NCBI GenBank assembly: GCA_009746045.1 | Contig: RPFO01000105.1 | Location: 1 to 48,198 of the forward strand | Length of the DNA: 48,198 nucleotides | Source of the DNA: Mesostigma viride | Lineage: Eukaryota; Streptophyta; Mesostigmatophyceae; Mesostigmatales; Mesostigmataceae | Direction of reading: 5' to 3' | Program-made: the position numbers and the translations under genes | Part shown: piece by piece, positions 8,871 through 19,067 of the stretch | Layout of the letters: every line of letters begins with the position of its first letter | Numbering within the stretch: the first letter of the stretch is position 1 | The notes under the pieces: model-generated | What the model was told of the DNA's origin: nothing | Database searches by the model: none | The model's input: only the letters and a program-made list of their open reading frames with translations

Positions 8871-11522
8871 ATGGAGGTCAACCCGTCGGACCGCGCGACC
8901 GCGATCGCGCTGCGGACGTACCACCGTCCGCTCGACGACGGGTCGGGAGGACTCGAGAGTTGGGACCAGGTCGTCGCACGGGTGATCGACCACCAGCGCT
9001 GGCTCTGGATCCGAGCCAAGGACGCCCCGCTGACGGCCGACGAGGAGAAGGAGCTCGACGAGTTGAGTCGGCTCATCCTCAACCGCCGCATCGCCCCCGC
9101 GGGGAGGACGCTGTGGCTGGGCGGGACGCAGCTCTCTCGCCGCCGCGAATCGTGCATGTTCAACTGCGCTTTCACCCAGGTGGAGACGGTGTACGACATC
9201 GTGGACGTCCTGTGGCTCCTCCTCCAAGGCACCGGAGTGGGGTTCAATCCCGTGGTCGGCACGCTGAACGGTTTTGCCAACCCGATCGATGATATCCGGG
9301 TCATCCGGTCCACGAGGACGTGCAAGGGCGGACGCGAGATCAACAAGGAGACCTACGACGAGGACACGCGCACGTGGACGGTCAGCGTGGGCGACTCGGC
9401 GATCGCGTGGGCCAAGGCGGCGGGCAAACTGATGGCGGGAAAGTTCCCCGCCAAGACATTGATCATCGACCTGACAGAGATCAGACCCGCCGGCGAGCGA
9501 CTGGCGGGATATTGTTGGCAGGTGGGTCCGTCTAATTTTTCAACAACTCGGCCAGGAACAAGTCATCCTGTTTCTTCCTTTTCTTGCTCCCGTAAATGCT
9601 TTTCATGTTAGCGGTGTAAATGGCGTCGAGTCTGTTCTGATCGAACTTTCGCTTCCGCTCCCTTTCCCTTGCATCAAAAGCCACCATCCCTTTCCGCCTG
9701 TCGGCCAATCCGCGATCGGTGAACAGCGTCGTGTCTAGCATCAATTTGCGCACATTGCGTTGCCCCTGATTCACCTCTTTGGATATGTCCGATTTAGGAA
9801 CGCCGCGTTTTTTCAACTCGGACTTGGTGAAGTCTTTTGCCATTCTCTCGATCTGTAGTTCGCGTTCGAACGCCTTGTCGATGTCTTCGTTGGACAAGTC
9901 TAACATTTCCGTGAAGGTCGCCACCCTCGCATGGGCTTGCGGAATTGCGGGGGCACGGCCGCGTTTGGCCGCACCGGACTTGGCCGCGCCGGACTTGGCC
10001 GCGCCGGCCTCGGCCGTGCCGCCCTCGTTGTCCGCCCTCACGCGATGTTTGCGCGGTCGGCGCGCGGGTCGCGTTCGTTTGGCACGCTTGGTGGCCGTGG
10101 CGGTTTTCATTCTTATCATACCCACTATGCACATTATTTTTGGCGGTTTGCAGAGTTCTGGCGACGCGCAGATCGCGCGGGCTTTCGAGAAGATCGCCCG
10201 GCTGATGTCCAAACGCGCGGACCAGCTCTTGTCGAAGATGGACATCGTGGATATCGTGAACCACCTCGGAACGATGTTGAGCAGCCGTCGTTCGGCGGAG
10301 ATCGCGCTATGCGAGTACGGCTCGGCGGAGTGGAAAGAGTTCGCCTACGCGAAAAAGGATTGGTGGATCGAGAATTCCCATCGCCAGCAGTCGAACAACA
10401 GTCTGGTCTTCTCGTCCAAGCCGACGAGGGCGCAGCTCGAGGAGATCTTCCAGATCATGCAAGAATCGGGCGGGTCCGAGCCCGGCATGCTGAATATCGA
10501 ATCGGCTCTGAAACGGGCGCCGTGGACGAAGGGCGTGAATCCGTGCTGCGAGATTCTGTTGGGGAACAAGAGCTTCTGCAATCTGTCGGAGATCAACCTG
10601 GCGGCGTTCCGCGCGGGCGACAAGGCCGGACTGGAGCGTGCGCTCGTCCTTGCCGCGCGCATGAACTACCGCCAGACACTCGTCGATCTTCGCGACGAGA
10701 TCCTGCAAGAAGCGTGGCATCTGAACAACTTCTTCCTCCGTTTATGCGGAGTCGGGTTGACCGGCGTCGTGTCCCGACCCGACTTGAAGACCTACGACTA
10801 CCGCCGCATGAAGAACATCGCGGTGTCCGCGGCGTACTCCATGGCCTACGAGTTGAAGACCCCTCTGCCGAAGAACGTGACGTGCATCAAGCCCAGCGGA
10901 CCTGTCGAAGATCATGTCCACGCGGCAGTGGGGCGAGGTGCCCGAGGGAGTGCACAAGCCGCTCGGGAGGTACATCTTCAACAACATCACGTACTCGAAG
11001 CACGACCCGCTGGTCGCCCGGTTCGCGGACGCGGGGTACAAGATCGTGGACAAGCCCTTCGAGCCGGAGTCCGTGCTCGTCACGTTCCCGGTGTCGTACG
11101 ACTCCGTCCCCTTCACGAAGAAGTGGGTGACGCGCAAGGACGGGACGAAGGAGGAGGTCGAGGTGAACACGGAGACGGCCGTCGAGCAACTCGAGCGGTA
11201 CCGCGACCTGATGAACTCGTACGTCGAGCAAAACGTCAGCTGCACGATCTCGTACGACCCCTCCGAGATCGAGTCCATCCTGGACTGGCTCAACGCGCAT
11301 TGGGACGAGTACGTCGGCGTCTCGTTCTTGCTGCGGGCGGACCCGACCAAGAACGCCGCCGATCTGGGATACGCGTACCTGCCCCAGGAAGTGGTTACCA
11401 AGGCCCGCTTCGACGCGTACAAGGAGTCGCTGCGTCCCGTGAACTACAAAGGCATCATGCATGTGGACGAGGAGCCGGGCGCTGCCTCGGATTGTGTCGG
11501 CGGGGCTTGCCCCGTGAAGTGA
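8871..11522 (+). CDS. nrdJ: Class II (adenosylcobalamin-dependent) ribonucleotide reductase, intron-split
   Basis: The enzyme reduces ribonucleoside triphosphates to deoxynucleotides using coenzyme B12 and supplies DNA precursors. Spliced length is about 670 residues, close to the monomeric class II family. Exon 1 (8,871-9,521, 217 codons) holds the N-terminal region with the RIAPAGRTLWLGGT motif and the redox cysteine region SCMFNCAF (C95, C99). Exon 2 (from 10,154) carries RRSAEIAL, the active-site NPCxE motif (NPCCE near residues 346-350; the usual Gly is Cys here), FCNLSEINL, and KPSG followed by the substrate loop. The chain ends in the swinging CVGGAC redox pair. A two-base deletion or equivalent near 10,905, between KPSG and the KIMSTRQWGEVPEG block, shifts the frame; the last 202 residues are read from about 10,906. 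The TATA-like box upstream and the codon-exact splice support a functional ancestor. Confidence 0.88.
9522..10153 (+). other. GT-AG intron inside nrdJ, with antisense ORF
   Basis: The reading frame of nrdJ stops being RNR-like at 9,521 (TGTTGGCAG) and resumes at 10,154 (AGTTCTGGCG), joining GYCWQ to SSGDAQIARAF exactly in phase 0. The removed 632 bases start GTGGGT and end TTTGCAG, preceded by a pyrimidine-containing tract, as in spliceosomal introns. No intein splicing blocks or self-splicing core are visible. The interior is lower in GC than the exons and carries a 192-codon ORF on the other strand. Confidence 0.75.
9532..10110 (-). CDS. Basic protein nested antisense in the nrdJ intron
   Basis: A 192-residue ORF lies wholly inside the nrdJ intron on the opposite strand; its stop is 10 bases from the 5' splice site. 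The ATG at 10,110 (MKTATATKRAKR) is preferred over in-frame ATGs at 10,119 and 10,134. The N-terminus is Lys/Arg-rich with repeats AAKSGAAKSGAAKRG. The middle and C-terminal parts are charged and helical (NEDIDKAFERELQIERMAKDF; FDARERERKRKFDQNRLDAIY). It shows no LAGLIDADG, GIY-YIG or HNH signature, so there is no support for a homing nuclease. The sequence looks protein-like (low Cys, amphipathic helices) rather than a chance ORF. A nucleic-acid-binding role is possible from charge alone. Function unknown. Confidence 0.55.
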   Translation of the reverse strand: MKTATATKRAKRTRPARRPRKHRVRADNEGGTAEAGAAKSGAAKSGAAKRGRAPAIPQAHARVATFTEMLDLSNEDIDKAFERELQIERMAKDFTKSELKKRGVPKSDISKEVNQGQRNVRKLMLDTTLFTDRGLADRRKGMVAFDARERERKRKFDQNRLDAIYTANMKSIYGSKKRKKQDDLFLAELLKN

Positions 11523-12127
11523 TCACCCTGTCATCGCCGTCCTGTTGAACGGCATATTGCTAGCGGTAGGGGGAGGAGCGTAGTACGGCATGTTGTATGG
11601 CATAGGCTCGAAGTTGGCTTGCACGGTTACGTTTGTTCCTGCGGATGAATCCGTACGTTTTTTCCAAGAATAATAAATGATTCCAATTACGACCGTAATG
11701 ACCAACAGGACAATTATGACACTCTTGATTTTGTCCGCGATAGACCCGCCGCCCTCCTCTTCGTCCCCGCGCCCGTCCCATCCCCCGCGCCTCCTTCCTT
11801 ATCGTCGTTCTTGTTGAACACAGAGTTCACGATCAACATGCCGGCGACGGTGGCGAAAGCCCCTCCGACGGCCTCCACGCCGTACCGCCTCGCAAAGTCG
11901 GTCGCTCTCTCCCTGAAACTCTTCGAGGCGGCCTCGCTGACGGCGTCCGCCGACTTGCCGGCCGCGCTGGCCTGCTCGGCCTTCTGGAGAGCCTGAAGCC
12001 TCTCGATTTCCTTGGCGATCTCGGTCGTCTTCTTCGCGTCGGCGGCAGCGTCGGCCGCCGTGGTGGCGGTCTTCAGTTCGTCGGCGCCCCGGAGGGCATC
12101 CGTTAACGCAGACGCGCTGGGGGGCAT
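11523..12127 (-). CDS. Coiled-coil membrane protein (one frameshift)
   Basis: From ATG 12,127 the protein starts with an Ala/Lys/Glu-rich helical region (residues about 10-75, likely coiled coil). A hydrophobic segment follows near residues 88-110 (VEAVGGAFATVAGMLIVNSVF) and then an acidic/Gly linker. The frame shifts in the GC-rich run near 11,750-11,790. The next frame continues with the linker (DEEEGGG), a second membrane segment (SVIIVLLVITVVIGIIYYSW) and a Tyr/Pro-rich tail ending at 11,523. Reading both as one gene explains why neither half has a sensible end. The gene is convergent with nrdJ, the stops being adjacent. A virion or ER membrane protein is plausible; no family recognised. 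Confidence 0.55.
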
Positions 12128-12151
12128 TTATAGATACAGGACACAATTTTA

Positions 12152-12523
12152 TCAGGGCGCGTTCAGGAGAGCGGAGAAGGTCGAATCGTAGTCGCCCGAC
12201 AGCATCCCGCTCGTCACTCCGGAGGCCTGTCCCATGCGGAAGGCCTGCGTGCTGTGAGAAGACCCGCCGCCGCCGCCGTACGAAGGGGCGGTCTCGGACC
12301 CGCACACCATCCCGGTGACGCACTCGCCGCCGCCGCCTCCGTCGCCGGAACGCGCGCTCCACGGTTTCCAGATGACGATCGCGATGACCGCGACCGCGGC
12401 GATCGCGATGAACAGAGGGCTCGAGAAGAATCCGCCCGCCGCCGGCTTGGCGATCCTGGCGCGAGCGGAGTTGCGGACGTTCTCCTCGGTCACGCCACGC
12501 GTCACGTTTCCGGCACTGTTCAT
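12152..12523 (-). CDS. Single-pass Gly-rich membrane protein
   Basis: This 123-residue protein has a polar N-terminus, one strong membrane segment at about residues 32-53 (FFSSPLFIAIAAVAVIAIVIW) and a C-terminal half rich in Gly/Ser with two Cys (CVTGMVC). The ATG at 12,523 gives a natural N-terminus; upstream residues in the same frame belong to the antisense of the intergenic gap and to the next gene. It is part of a minus-strand run with the genes on either side, 24 bases beyond the start of the coiled-coil membrane gene. Virion membrane protein is an inference from topology and context. Confidence 0.6.
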   Translation of the reverse strand: MNSAGNVTRGVTEENVRNSARARIAKPAAGGFFSSPLFIAIAAVAVIAIVIWKPWSARSGDGGGGGECVTGMVCGSETAPSYGGGGGSSHSTQAFRMGQASGVTSGMLSGDYDSTFSALLNAP

Positions 12524-12629
12524 CTGGATCCTCGAAGTTGTCGCAGAAGAAAAATCGGCTCGGCTAGACTCGGGCGGGAGCAGCACCACCATCGAGGGGC
12601 CACGATCAACGATAGCGCAGATATTTATC

Positions 12630-14552
12630 CTACTTCCTGGAGAACAGGAACGCCGAGACGAGCGCGACGACGACCACGAGGATCCCGCGACCGCGACGAT
12701 GTTTTCGGTACGGTACCCGTCTTCCTTCTTCTCGGTCGTCGCCGACTCCTCGGGTACGGCCGCGGACGGATCGGCCGGCGCGGAAAGCTGCCACAACTCC
12801 TCCGGAGTGGCGAAGAGTCCGACCTCCGCGAACCGGTCGCGGAACTGGCGCGCCATCTCCAGGTCGGCGGGACTCCCCGTGGCTCGCAGACCCCGGACGT
12901 AGTCCGCGATCTTCTTCTTGCGAACGTCCGCCGTCAACGCGTTGGCGGGGTCCTCGAACTTGGATCGCAGCGCGTCGGAGGCCGCGTGGCATTTGGCGAA
13001 AGCAACGAGTCGCGAGGGATGACCTTGAACTGCCCCGTTTTCCACATGTCCACGAGAGAGCTGGCCATCGCGTCCGCGGCCCCGCATCGGACGTCGACGA
13101 GCGTGCCGTCGAGATCCTTCACGGACACCTTGTCGGGCGTCGGCTGATTCACGATCGCCTCCTCCGCCTTGACCTGCGCCTGTTCGGCCACCTGGGCCGT
13201 CTCTTCCATCACGGGGGGGGGGGGCGACTGCGGGAGGACCGGCAGCGACGTCGACCCGGACGGCTCCGTCGAGCGGACCTGGTAATGCAACGACCACGCG
13301 AGTTTCGTCGCTTCCGGATCCCGCGCCGCCTCCACTTTCTCGACGCGCTTGTTCATCGCGAGCCCGGGGATCCCCGACAAGCCCATCCAGTGCCACGCCC
13401 ACGACACGGGCCTGACGGCCCTCGTAGGCCGCCCCGTGTCGGGGTTCAGCACCGCGACGGTGTCGACAGGACCGTCCGTCATCTCGGCGTCGCCTTTCCT
13501 GGACATGGTCTCCTTCTCCATCCGCAACGCGGCCAACGCCGCGCCGGGCGTGAGCCAATCACGGACCATGTCGCGGTACGCGCGCAAAGCACGCACGCCT
13601 TCGCCGCCGACGTAACCAAGCGCGCCGGCCCGCGCCAACAACTCGTCGAACAGACCGGCCTTGTCGAGGTCCCCTTTGACCGCCAACTCCTCGCCTCTGG
13701 CGGCGGCCGCCTTGATCAAGGCGTCTCGCATGCACTTGATCCTCTCGTCTTTCGGGATGGCCTCGTGCAAGGTCAACGCGTCCACGCCGACCTCTTTCAT
13801 CGCCATCTCGAGCTTCGTGGCGTGCATCAACCTCTGCGGATCCCTCGACCGGAAACTCTCGGCATAGTCCCGCGTGTCGAACTGAGCCGTCGCCTGCGCG
13901 GGACCGGAGCGGTCACGGAACTCTCTTTCGATTGCCCGAGGAGGTCGTAGTTCCTCGCCCACGCCAGTTTCTTGGCGGCGGAGGCGTTGGAGGCGGACAT
14001 GGTCTCCATGTACAATCGAATGGCCTTCAAACGACCCTGCAAGGACAACGGCTCGACCCCGGCCCCTTCGAAGACGCCCCATACCCAGAACTTGGGCACC
14101 GTGCGTCCGGTCTTCCTCCCCGAGAGCGGATCGATCTCAGGAACCGGCGGGGGCGTTCCGTCCCATCCCATCGCCGCGTTGGCCTCTTTCGTGTCGAGAT
14201 CCCCCTCGTATCGCAGCGCGCGCTGGATGTCCATGGTCAGGAAACTGGAACTCATGTCCCGGAACTTGTCAGAGACCCACGTGGGCACCTGCCCTTTTTT
14301 CCAGACACGTCCGAACTCCTTCGCGGCGTCCCTCAGCCGCTCGTACACGACCTGGTGTCCGTCCGCGTACCGCCTGTTCTCACTCTTTTCCACGCCGGCG
14401 AGGACGGCCGCCTTCATCATCGCGTTGCGGATGTGGATCGCGGCGGTGTGACTCAAACTCTTCACGAGATCCTTGTGCTGCGCGATGGCTTCCAACACCC
14501 TGTTCGGGTCTTCGGATTGGATGTCCTTTTCGACTTTGTCGATCGACGTCAT
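12630..14552 (-). CDS. Large internally duplicated protein with C-terminal membrane anchor (frame-broken)
   Basis: Three frames chain into one protein of about 640 residues. It starts at ATG 14,552, changes frame near 13,945 and again near 13,010-13,040, and reaches the stop at 12,630 after a further shift near 12,690. The first two units are repeats of each other: each has a helical block ending in KCMRDALIKAAA or HIRNAMMKAAV, a PGAALAALRMEKETM/LTMDIQRALRYEG block with a DTGRPTRAV/DPLSGRKTGRTV turn, and a W-x-W motif followed by KLAW. The third part (KFEDPANALTADV...) is shorter. The protein ends in one membrane segment (ILVVVVALVSAFLF) and a basic tail. No known family recognised. A virion inner-membrane or scaffold protein is a guess. 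Confidence 0.5.
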
Positions 14553-14608
14553 CGCGCGATGTAATTCTACTTAGACATCGGAAATAAATGCCGCGTATAC
14601 TCTAAACG

Positions 14609-16603
14609 ATGCCCGTACACCCGCTACCACGGAATTGGCCGAACGCGGAAACGGAACGACCGTCGACGACGCAGGTGTTCGTCAAGGACTACTTCGAGGG
14701 CCGCGTGCGAGGCCAGCCGCCCCCTCCCCACCGCGCGGTGGGCAAGAACTCGTGTTCCCAGACGACGGGGGACTTCAAGCAGGCCCCGCAGCAGGCCGTC
14801 GTCAACATGTACCTGCGGTACGTGGCCGAACACGGGAGCAAACACCGCGGGTTCCTGGCGTGGCACTCGACGGGGTCCGGAAGACGTGCACGGCCTTGGG
14901 TGCGATCGACGCGTTCTGGGACACGGATCGGCCCATCTACCTGGCCACGAGCCGCGAGAACGCGAGCAACAACTCGATCGAGGAGTACGGCAAGTGCGCG
15001 GCCCTGTTTCCCCGTTTCGAGGGGATGACGCCCGCGGAGGCGACGAGGGCCATCCGATCGCGCGTGGGCGGAGGTCGGATCATGAGTTTCCCCCAATTGG
15101 CGCACGAGACGGGCGCGCATCGCCCGAACCGCCACGCGGACCCGGACCTTTTGCGCGACGCGGTGCTGATCATGGACGAGGTGCAGAACCTGTTCCGTCC
15201 CCTGCCCGGCCAAGCGGCCGAACACGACGCACTCCGCGAGTTGCTGGACAAGCCGTCGAAACGGACGCAGGGACTGTACATGGTCATCCTGAGCGGGACG
15301 CCGGGGGACACGGAGCGAGAGATCTCGTGGCTGCTGTCCATGATCAAGGGTCGCCGGTGGGCCCCGACTCCCCCTTGTCCGCGTACGCGGGCCTGTGTTC
15401 GTACGTGGATTACGCGGGGGACACGTCCGTGTACCCGAGGTTGAACCCGGACGCCCTCCACCCGACGTCGATGAGCGCGGAACAGCGCGCGGCGTTGCGC
15501 GCCCGCCTGAAAACGGCCAAGGAGGTGAGCAGTGACAACGAGCGGTTCCTGTACGAGGCGCGGAGGGCGACGAACGGACTCCGTTTGTCGCACCTGTCGG
15601 GGGCGAAGTTGCTGCAGGCCTTGCCGCGGCTGTCGCCGAAGATGAAGGAGATCGCGGACACGATCACGAAACACCCGAACGAGAAGCACTACCTGTACTC
15701 GTCTTTCAACGCGGGCGGGATCCGCGACATGGCGCGCGTGCTCGAGGCCCTGGGCTACTCTCCCTTGTCCATGTCGGGCGAGCTGCCGACGAGCAGCAAG
15801 AAACGGTACGTGCTCCTGGGGTCGGACACGAACCCGACGACGGACACGGGCCTGCGCAGGATCCGACAGGTGTACAACGCTCCTGAGAACTCGGACGGCC
15901 GGATCCTGCACGTGATCCTGGCGCGGAAACGGTTCAACGAGGGACTGGACCTGAAGAGCGTGCGCCACATCCACATCATGGAGCCTCTGCTGTCCGTCAA
16001 CGCGGAACGCCAGACGATCGCTCGCGCCGTCCGCCACTGCTCGCACCTCCAGGTGGACAAGAAGGAGTGGGACGTGACCGTCCACCGATACCTGACGAAG
16101 GACGGAGTGGACGAGATCGTGATGCAGGAGGCCGAGAAGCGGGACGGGGACGAGGCGGTGTCCCGGATGCTGGAGAAACTCCGGAGCACGGCGATCGACT
16201 GCCGCCTGATGAACGGCGTGCACAATCGGAAGGAGTGGATGCGCGCCGGCGGCCGCGCCCCGATCGCGTGTATGCCCACGCGGAGGGAGGAGATCACGCG
16301 CGCGGTGGTGCGAGGCGCGGACATCGCGGCGCGGGCGGCGGGCCGCGCGGCGCTCGCGACCGCCAAGGCGGCCGGACGTCTCGGGAAACGCGCGGCGATC
16401 GCCGCGGGACGCAATCTGGTGGCCAACAGCCAGGTGTTCGTGAGAGACGGGAAAGCGTTGGAAAGACGGCCTTGCGGGGCGCGAGATACGGCCGCAAGAA
16501 GGCGGACACCGCGTACCGTCTTCTGAACACCCCGCTGGGTCAGCTGGTGTACGACCCGGTGTTCAACCGGAACAGACACACAAAGCCACCGTCCTCGCGA
16601 TGA
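14609..16603 (+). CDS. Superfamily II helicase/ATPase, D6/D11-like (frame-broken)
   Basis: This belongs with the giant-virus SF2 ATPases related to poxvirus D6/D11, which act in viral transcription initiation or termination. The N-terminus has the typical NYF-like VKDYFEG segment and a QQAVVNMYLR lead-in to Walker A (HSTGSGKT, residues 86-93; the frame breaks inside this motif near 14,879). Walker B is MDEVQ (near residue 189) and motif III is LSGTP (near 229). The C-terminal RecA domain has the NEGLDLKSVRHIHIMEP and RQTIARAVRHCSH blocks (motifs V and VI). Further breaks lie near 15,350 and 16,465. The last 100 residues are Ala/Arg-rich. Total is about 660 residues, normal for the group. The start is 56 bases from the divergent gene at 14,552, so the two share a promoter with AT-rich AAATAAATG. 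Confidence 0.78.
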
Positions 16604-16681
16604 AGTTGAAGAACCGCGCACTCCTGGCGCACCAGGCTGTTAAACCCGATAACTTCACCCGATGGATTACAGGGGATACGA

Positions 16682-17856
16682 TTAGGCGGCCTTGGGCCGA
16701 CTCAGCCCCGTCGCGATCTTCGCCATCGTGGTGGTCTGTCCGACCTTGGTAATGAACACGCCGTACGACGCGAGGAGGGCCACGCATTGGAACAGCAGAC
16801 TGGCCGAGTCCTTTTTGTTGGCCCGGAAGACGACGGCGCCCGCGGGGACCAGCAGGAGGACGACGGAACAGAGCAAGAGGAACCCGATCTCAAACCGGTT
16901 CGACTTGGCCGCCGGGACCAGCCGGATCTTGCCCTCCGCGTCGAGCTCCACGTCCTTACGGGTCCAGTACATGTTCCTCGCGTGGCTCGCGAACGTCGCG
17001 AAACTCAGCCCGGCGCTCCCCCCGTCGAAGAATACCTCGTTCAGCTTCTTCATTTTCGTTTCCTTGTCATCCTTGCTCGCGACGACGAGGGCGGCGTTGT
17101 TCACGTGCGCGACGACGTGATCCATCGGGACCGCGATGCCTTTCATCAAACCCCACGACACGAGTTCCGTGACGCCGGTCAGACACGTCATGACGGCGGA
17201 CATCAGGACGAGTTTCCAGCTGGTCGACCGGCGTCCGGCAATCGCGGTCACGATCGCCATCGAGAAGGTGATCAGGGTGGGCGACAGCAGCTTCAAGGTC
17301 AGCTTCCAGTCGTCCTTCTCCAACCGCGGCACCCGTTTCGACTCCTCCGCGATCTTGTTGTACGTGTCCGCGTAGAACGGGATGACGGCCAGCTTGACGA
17401 ACAGGTACTGTCCGAGCAAGATCACGCCCAGGGATCCGAGCGTAGACACGCTCACGGTCCACCACCCCTCCTCCACCGGCGTCCTCTCGGCCCGCCCGCG
17501 CAAGGCGTAGTACGAGGCCCCCGCCCCGAGCACGGCGAGCAGGACGTACGACACCATCGTGAGCCACATGACCCCCGCCCCCCCATGTCATCGTATACCT
17601 TCTCGGCCCCGCCGTCCTTGACAGCCACGCTCTTGACCACGCGATCCGCGAGCATGTCCATCCCCACGTCTTCCGGAAGAATGGGATCGCTGGCCCCCTC
17701 GCCCAACTGAGACGCCACCTGTCTCCGGATGGCCTTTTTCGCGGCGGTGTTGATCTCCAGACGGATGTACAGCAAGAGCAGCATCATCTCGATGCCCATG
17801 ACGAACGAGGACATGACGGCCGTGCCGCCCCACAGGGTCAGAGCGTCTCTTGCCAT
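16682..17856 (-). CDS. Multi-pass membrane protein (one frameshift)
   Basis: The protein starts at ATG 17,856 (MARDALTLWGG) with a hydrophobic segment (SSFVMGIEMMLLLLYIRL), then a soluble loop with DPILPEDVGMDM. A frameshift occurs in the C/G homopolymers at 17,570-17,590. The second frame holds about six more membrane segments, including LTMVSYVLLAVLGAGASYYAL, a central pair, and a C-terminal pair (IGFLLLCSVVLLLVPAGAVVF; LLFQCVALLASYGVFI). Total about 390 residues. There is one long polar loop (about residues 220-280 of the joined chain). No transporter signature is recognised. It is convergent with the helicase gene. Confidence 0.6.
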
Positions 17857-18007
17857 CCTCTTGTATCTATGGTACACTACGACAATTTCCTCCGTCGCGC
17901 CCTCCGACGTCGGTCGTTTCGACAAATCCCGACGAGAGATTTGTCGACCGACGAACGCCCGCGGGCTCTCGACGGATCCATTTTTTTGTAGTCGTTTGTG
18001 TGGCAAA

Positions 18008-18277
18008 ATGACCCCGCGGTGCGCGGGCAGGACGAAAGACGGTAAACGATGCCACCGCGAGGCCGACGACGGCAAACGGAAGTGCGGTCTGCACGCGAAA
18101 AGGGATTCAAACCGCAGCGACGTTTATTATTTCTCCGACTCTACTAAATGGATTGCGTGGTCGAAGGAGTCGCACGACCCCACCCGAGCCGCGACAAGCG
18201 CACGCAGGTGCTCGTGTGCGGAACCAACAAGCAGGGCGACACCAAGTTCCGACTGCCCTACCCCGTCACCTCCGTGA
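18008..18277 (+). CDS. Small Cys/His zinc-binding protein
   Basis: The N-terminus RCAGRTKDGKRCHREADDGKRKCGLHA has the C-x-x-x-T-x-x-G-x-R-C...C-x-x-H knuckle seen at 582-818 and 23,979-24,266, though with KDGKRC instead of GGRCKN. This third paralogue runs on the plus strand. The first 45 residues look real; the tail overlaps the next gene (ATG 18,148) in another frame, so the true end may be earlier if a frameshift is present. The promoter is shared with the divergent membrane protein at 17,856. Function unknown. Confidence 0.5.
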   Translation: MTPRCAGRTKDGKRCHREADDGKRKCGLHAKRDSNRSDVYYFSDSTKWIAWSKESHDPTRAATSARRCSCAEPTSRATPSSDCPTPSPP

Positions 18278-18683
18278 AGTCGTGTCGCCTGGTGTGGGCT
18301 TCGGTGCCTGGCGTCTCCTCGACGACGACGGCCGCCTACGTCAAGGTCGGCGGATACGCCATCAACAAGGTGCACGCGGCCATCCCTATCCACTCGTCGA
18401 TGAACCCGCTCGACTTCTCGTCGGGCCGAGGCCACTTTTTTGTCATCCCCAACTCCGTCGAGACGTACGTCCCGAAGAACGAGACCGACGAGGTGGTGCT
18501 TTTCTCGCCCGAACTGTCCAACGTGACGGAGGTCGAAGTCGAACTCTATCCTTTGCCCGACACCCGTCCACGTGCCCCTCCCAGCACGCCCCCCACCCCC
18601 CTCCCGGTCTCCGCGGCCAGCTCATGGACTTGGGCGCCGACACCTTTTCCATGTTACTCGAGTTCGTCTCGTCCCATCGCTAA
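18148..18683 (+). CDS. Putative virion structural protein (C-terminal frameshift)
   Basis: The sequence pattern KFRLPYPVTSVKSCRLVWASVPG...YVKVGGYAINKV resembles a family of giant-virus proteins in which a short polar start leads into F-x-L-x-x-P-V-x-S-V-K-x-x-x-L-x-x-A-x-(I/V)-P, probably the first strands of a beta-sandwich virion protein. That resemblance is from memory of the pattern, not a search. The N-terminal 130 residues are in the frame of ATG 18,148. The last part (PPTPLP linker, then QLMDLGADTFSMLLEF to the stop at 18,683) is read in another frame after a break in the C-rich run near 18,585-18,605. It meets the minus-strand gene 18,680-19,036 tail to tail. Confidence 0.5.
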
Positions 18684-19036
18684 GAGTAGAGGTCCTCGTA
18701 CTGCCCGGTCCACAGGATGGTCCGGGGCTTGGGATCGACGGCGACGGCGTTGTACGCCTTCTGCTTCTCCGCGGCACGCAGACGAGACTCCTCGAGTCGC
18801 GCGATCTGCGCCGCTCGACGAGCCTCCGACACAAGGAACATGGACTCCAGATCCGCGTGGGTCAGCTGTCGCAACCCGGCCGGGTTCCAGTCGTCCGTGT
18901 TCGGAGACACGTACGGCACGGCCTCTTTGTCGGCCGCGCGGAACTCGGACTCGTACGGATACTCGGACCGGTTGACGGACCGCTTCTTCCCCGCTCCGGG
19001 CGCGAACACGAGACCGCGGACCACAGACTTGTCCAT
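18680..19036 (-). CDS. Hypothetical helical protein
   Basis: A 118-residue protein starting at ATG 19,036 (MDKSVVRGLVFAPG), just after an AT-rich promoter-like spot (GAAATATACAGG read on the minus strand). It has a polar N-terminus with aromatic residues, then an Ala/Arg/Glu-rich helix (residues about 60-100, probable coiled coil) and the C-terminal motif RTILWTGQYEDLY. No family recognised. The upstream in-frame extension to 19,096 is less likely because it crosses the AT-rich promoter. Confidence 0.5.
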   Translation of the reverse strand: MDKSVVRGLVFAPGAGKKRSVNRSEYPYESEFRAADKEAVPYVSPNTDDWNPAGLRQLTHADLESMFLVSEARRAAQIARLEESRLRAAEKQKAYNAVAVDPKPRTILWTGQYEDLYS

Positions 19037-19067
19037 CTCCGCCTGTATATTTCTACCCCAACATATT

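Noticed and set aside
9522-10153. Intein or homing-endonuclease insertion in nrdJ
   Set aside because: The insert has no open frame joined to nrdJ, no intein blocks and no LAGLIDADG, GIY-YIG or HNH motif; GT-AG ends and exact phase point to an intron.
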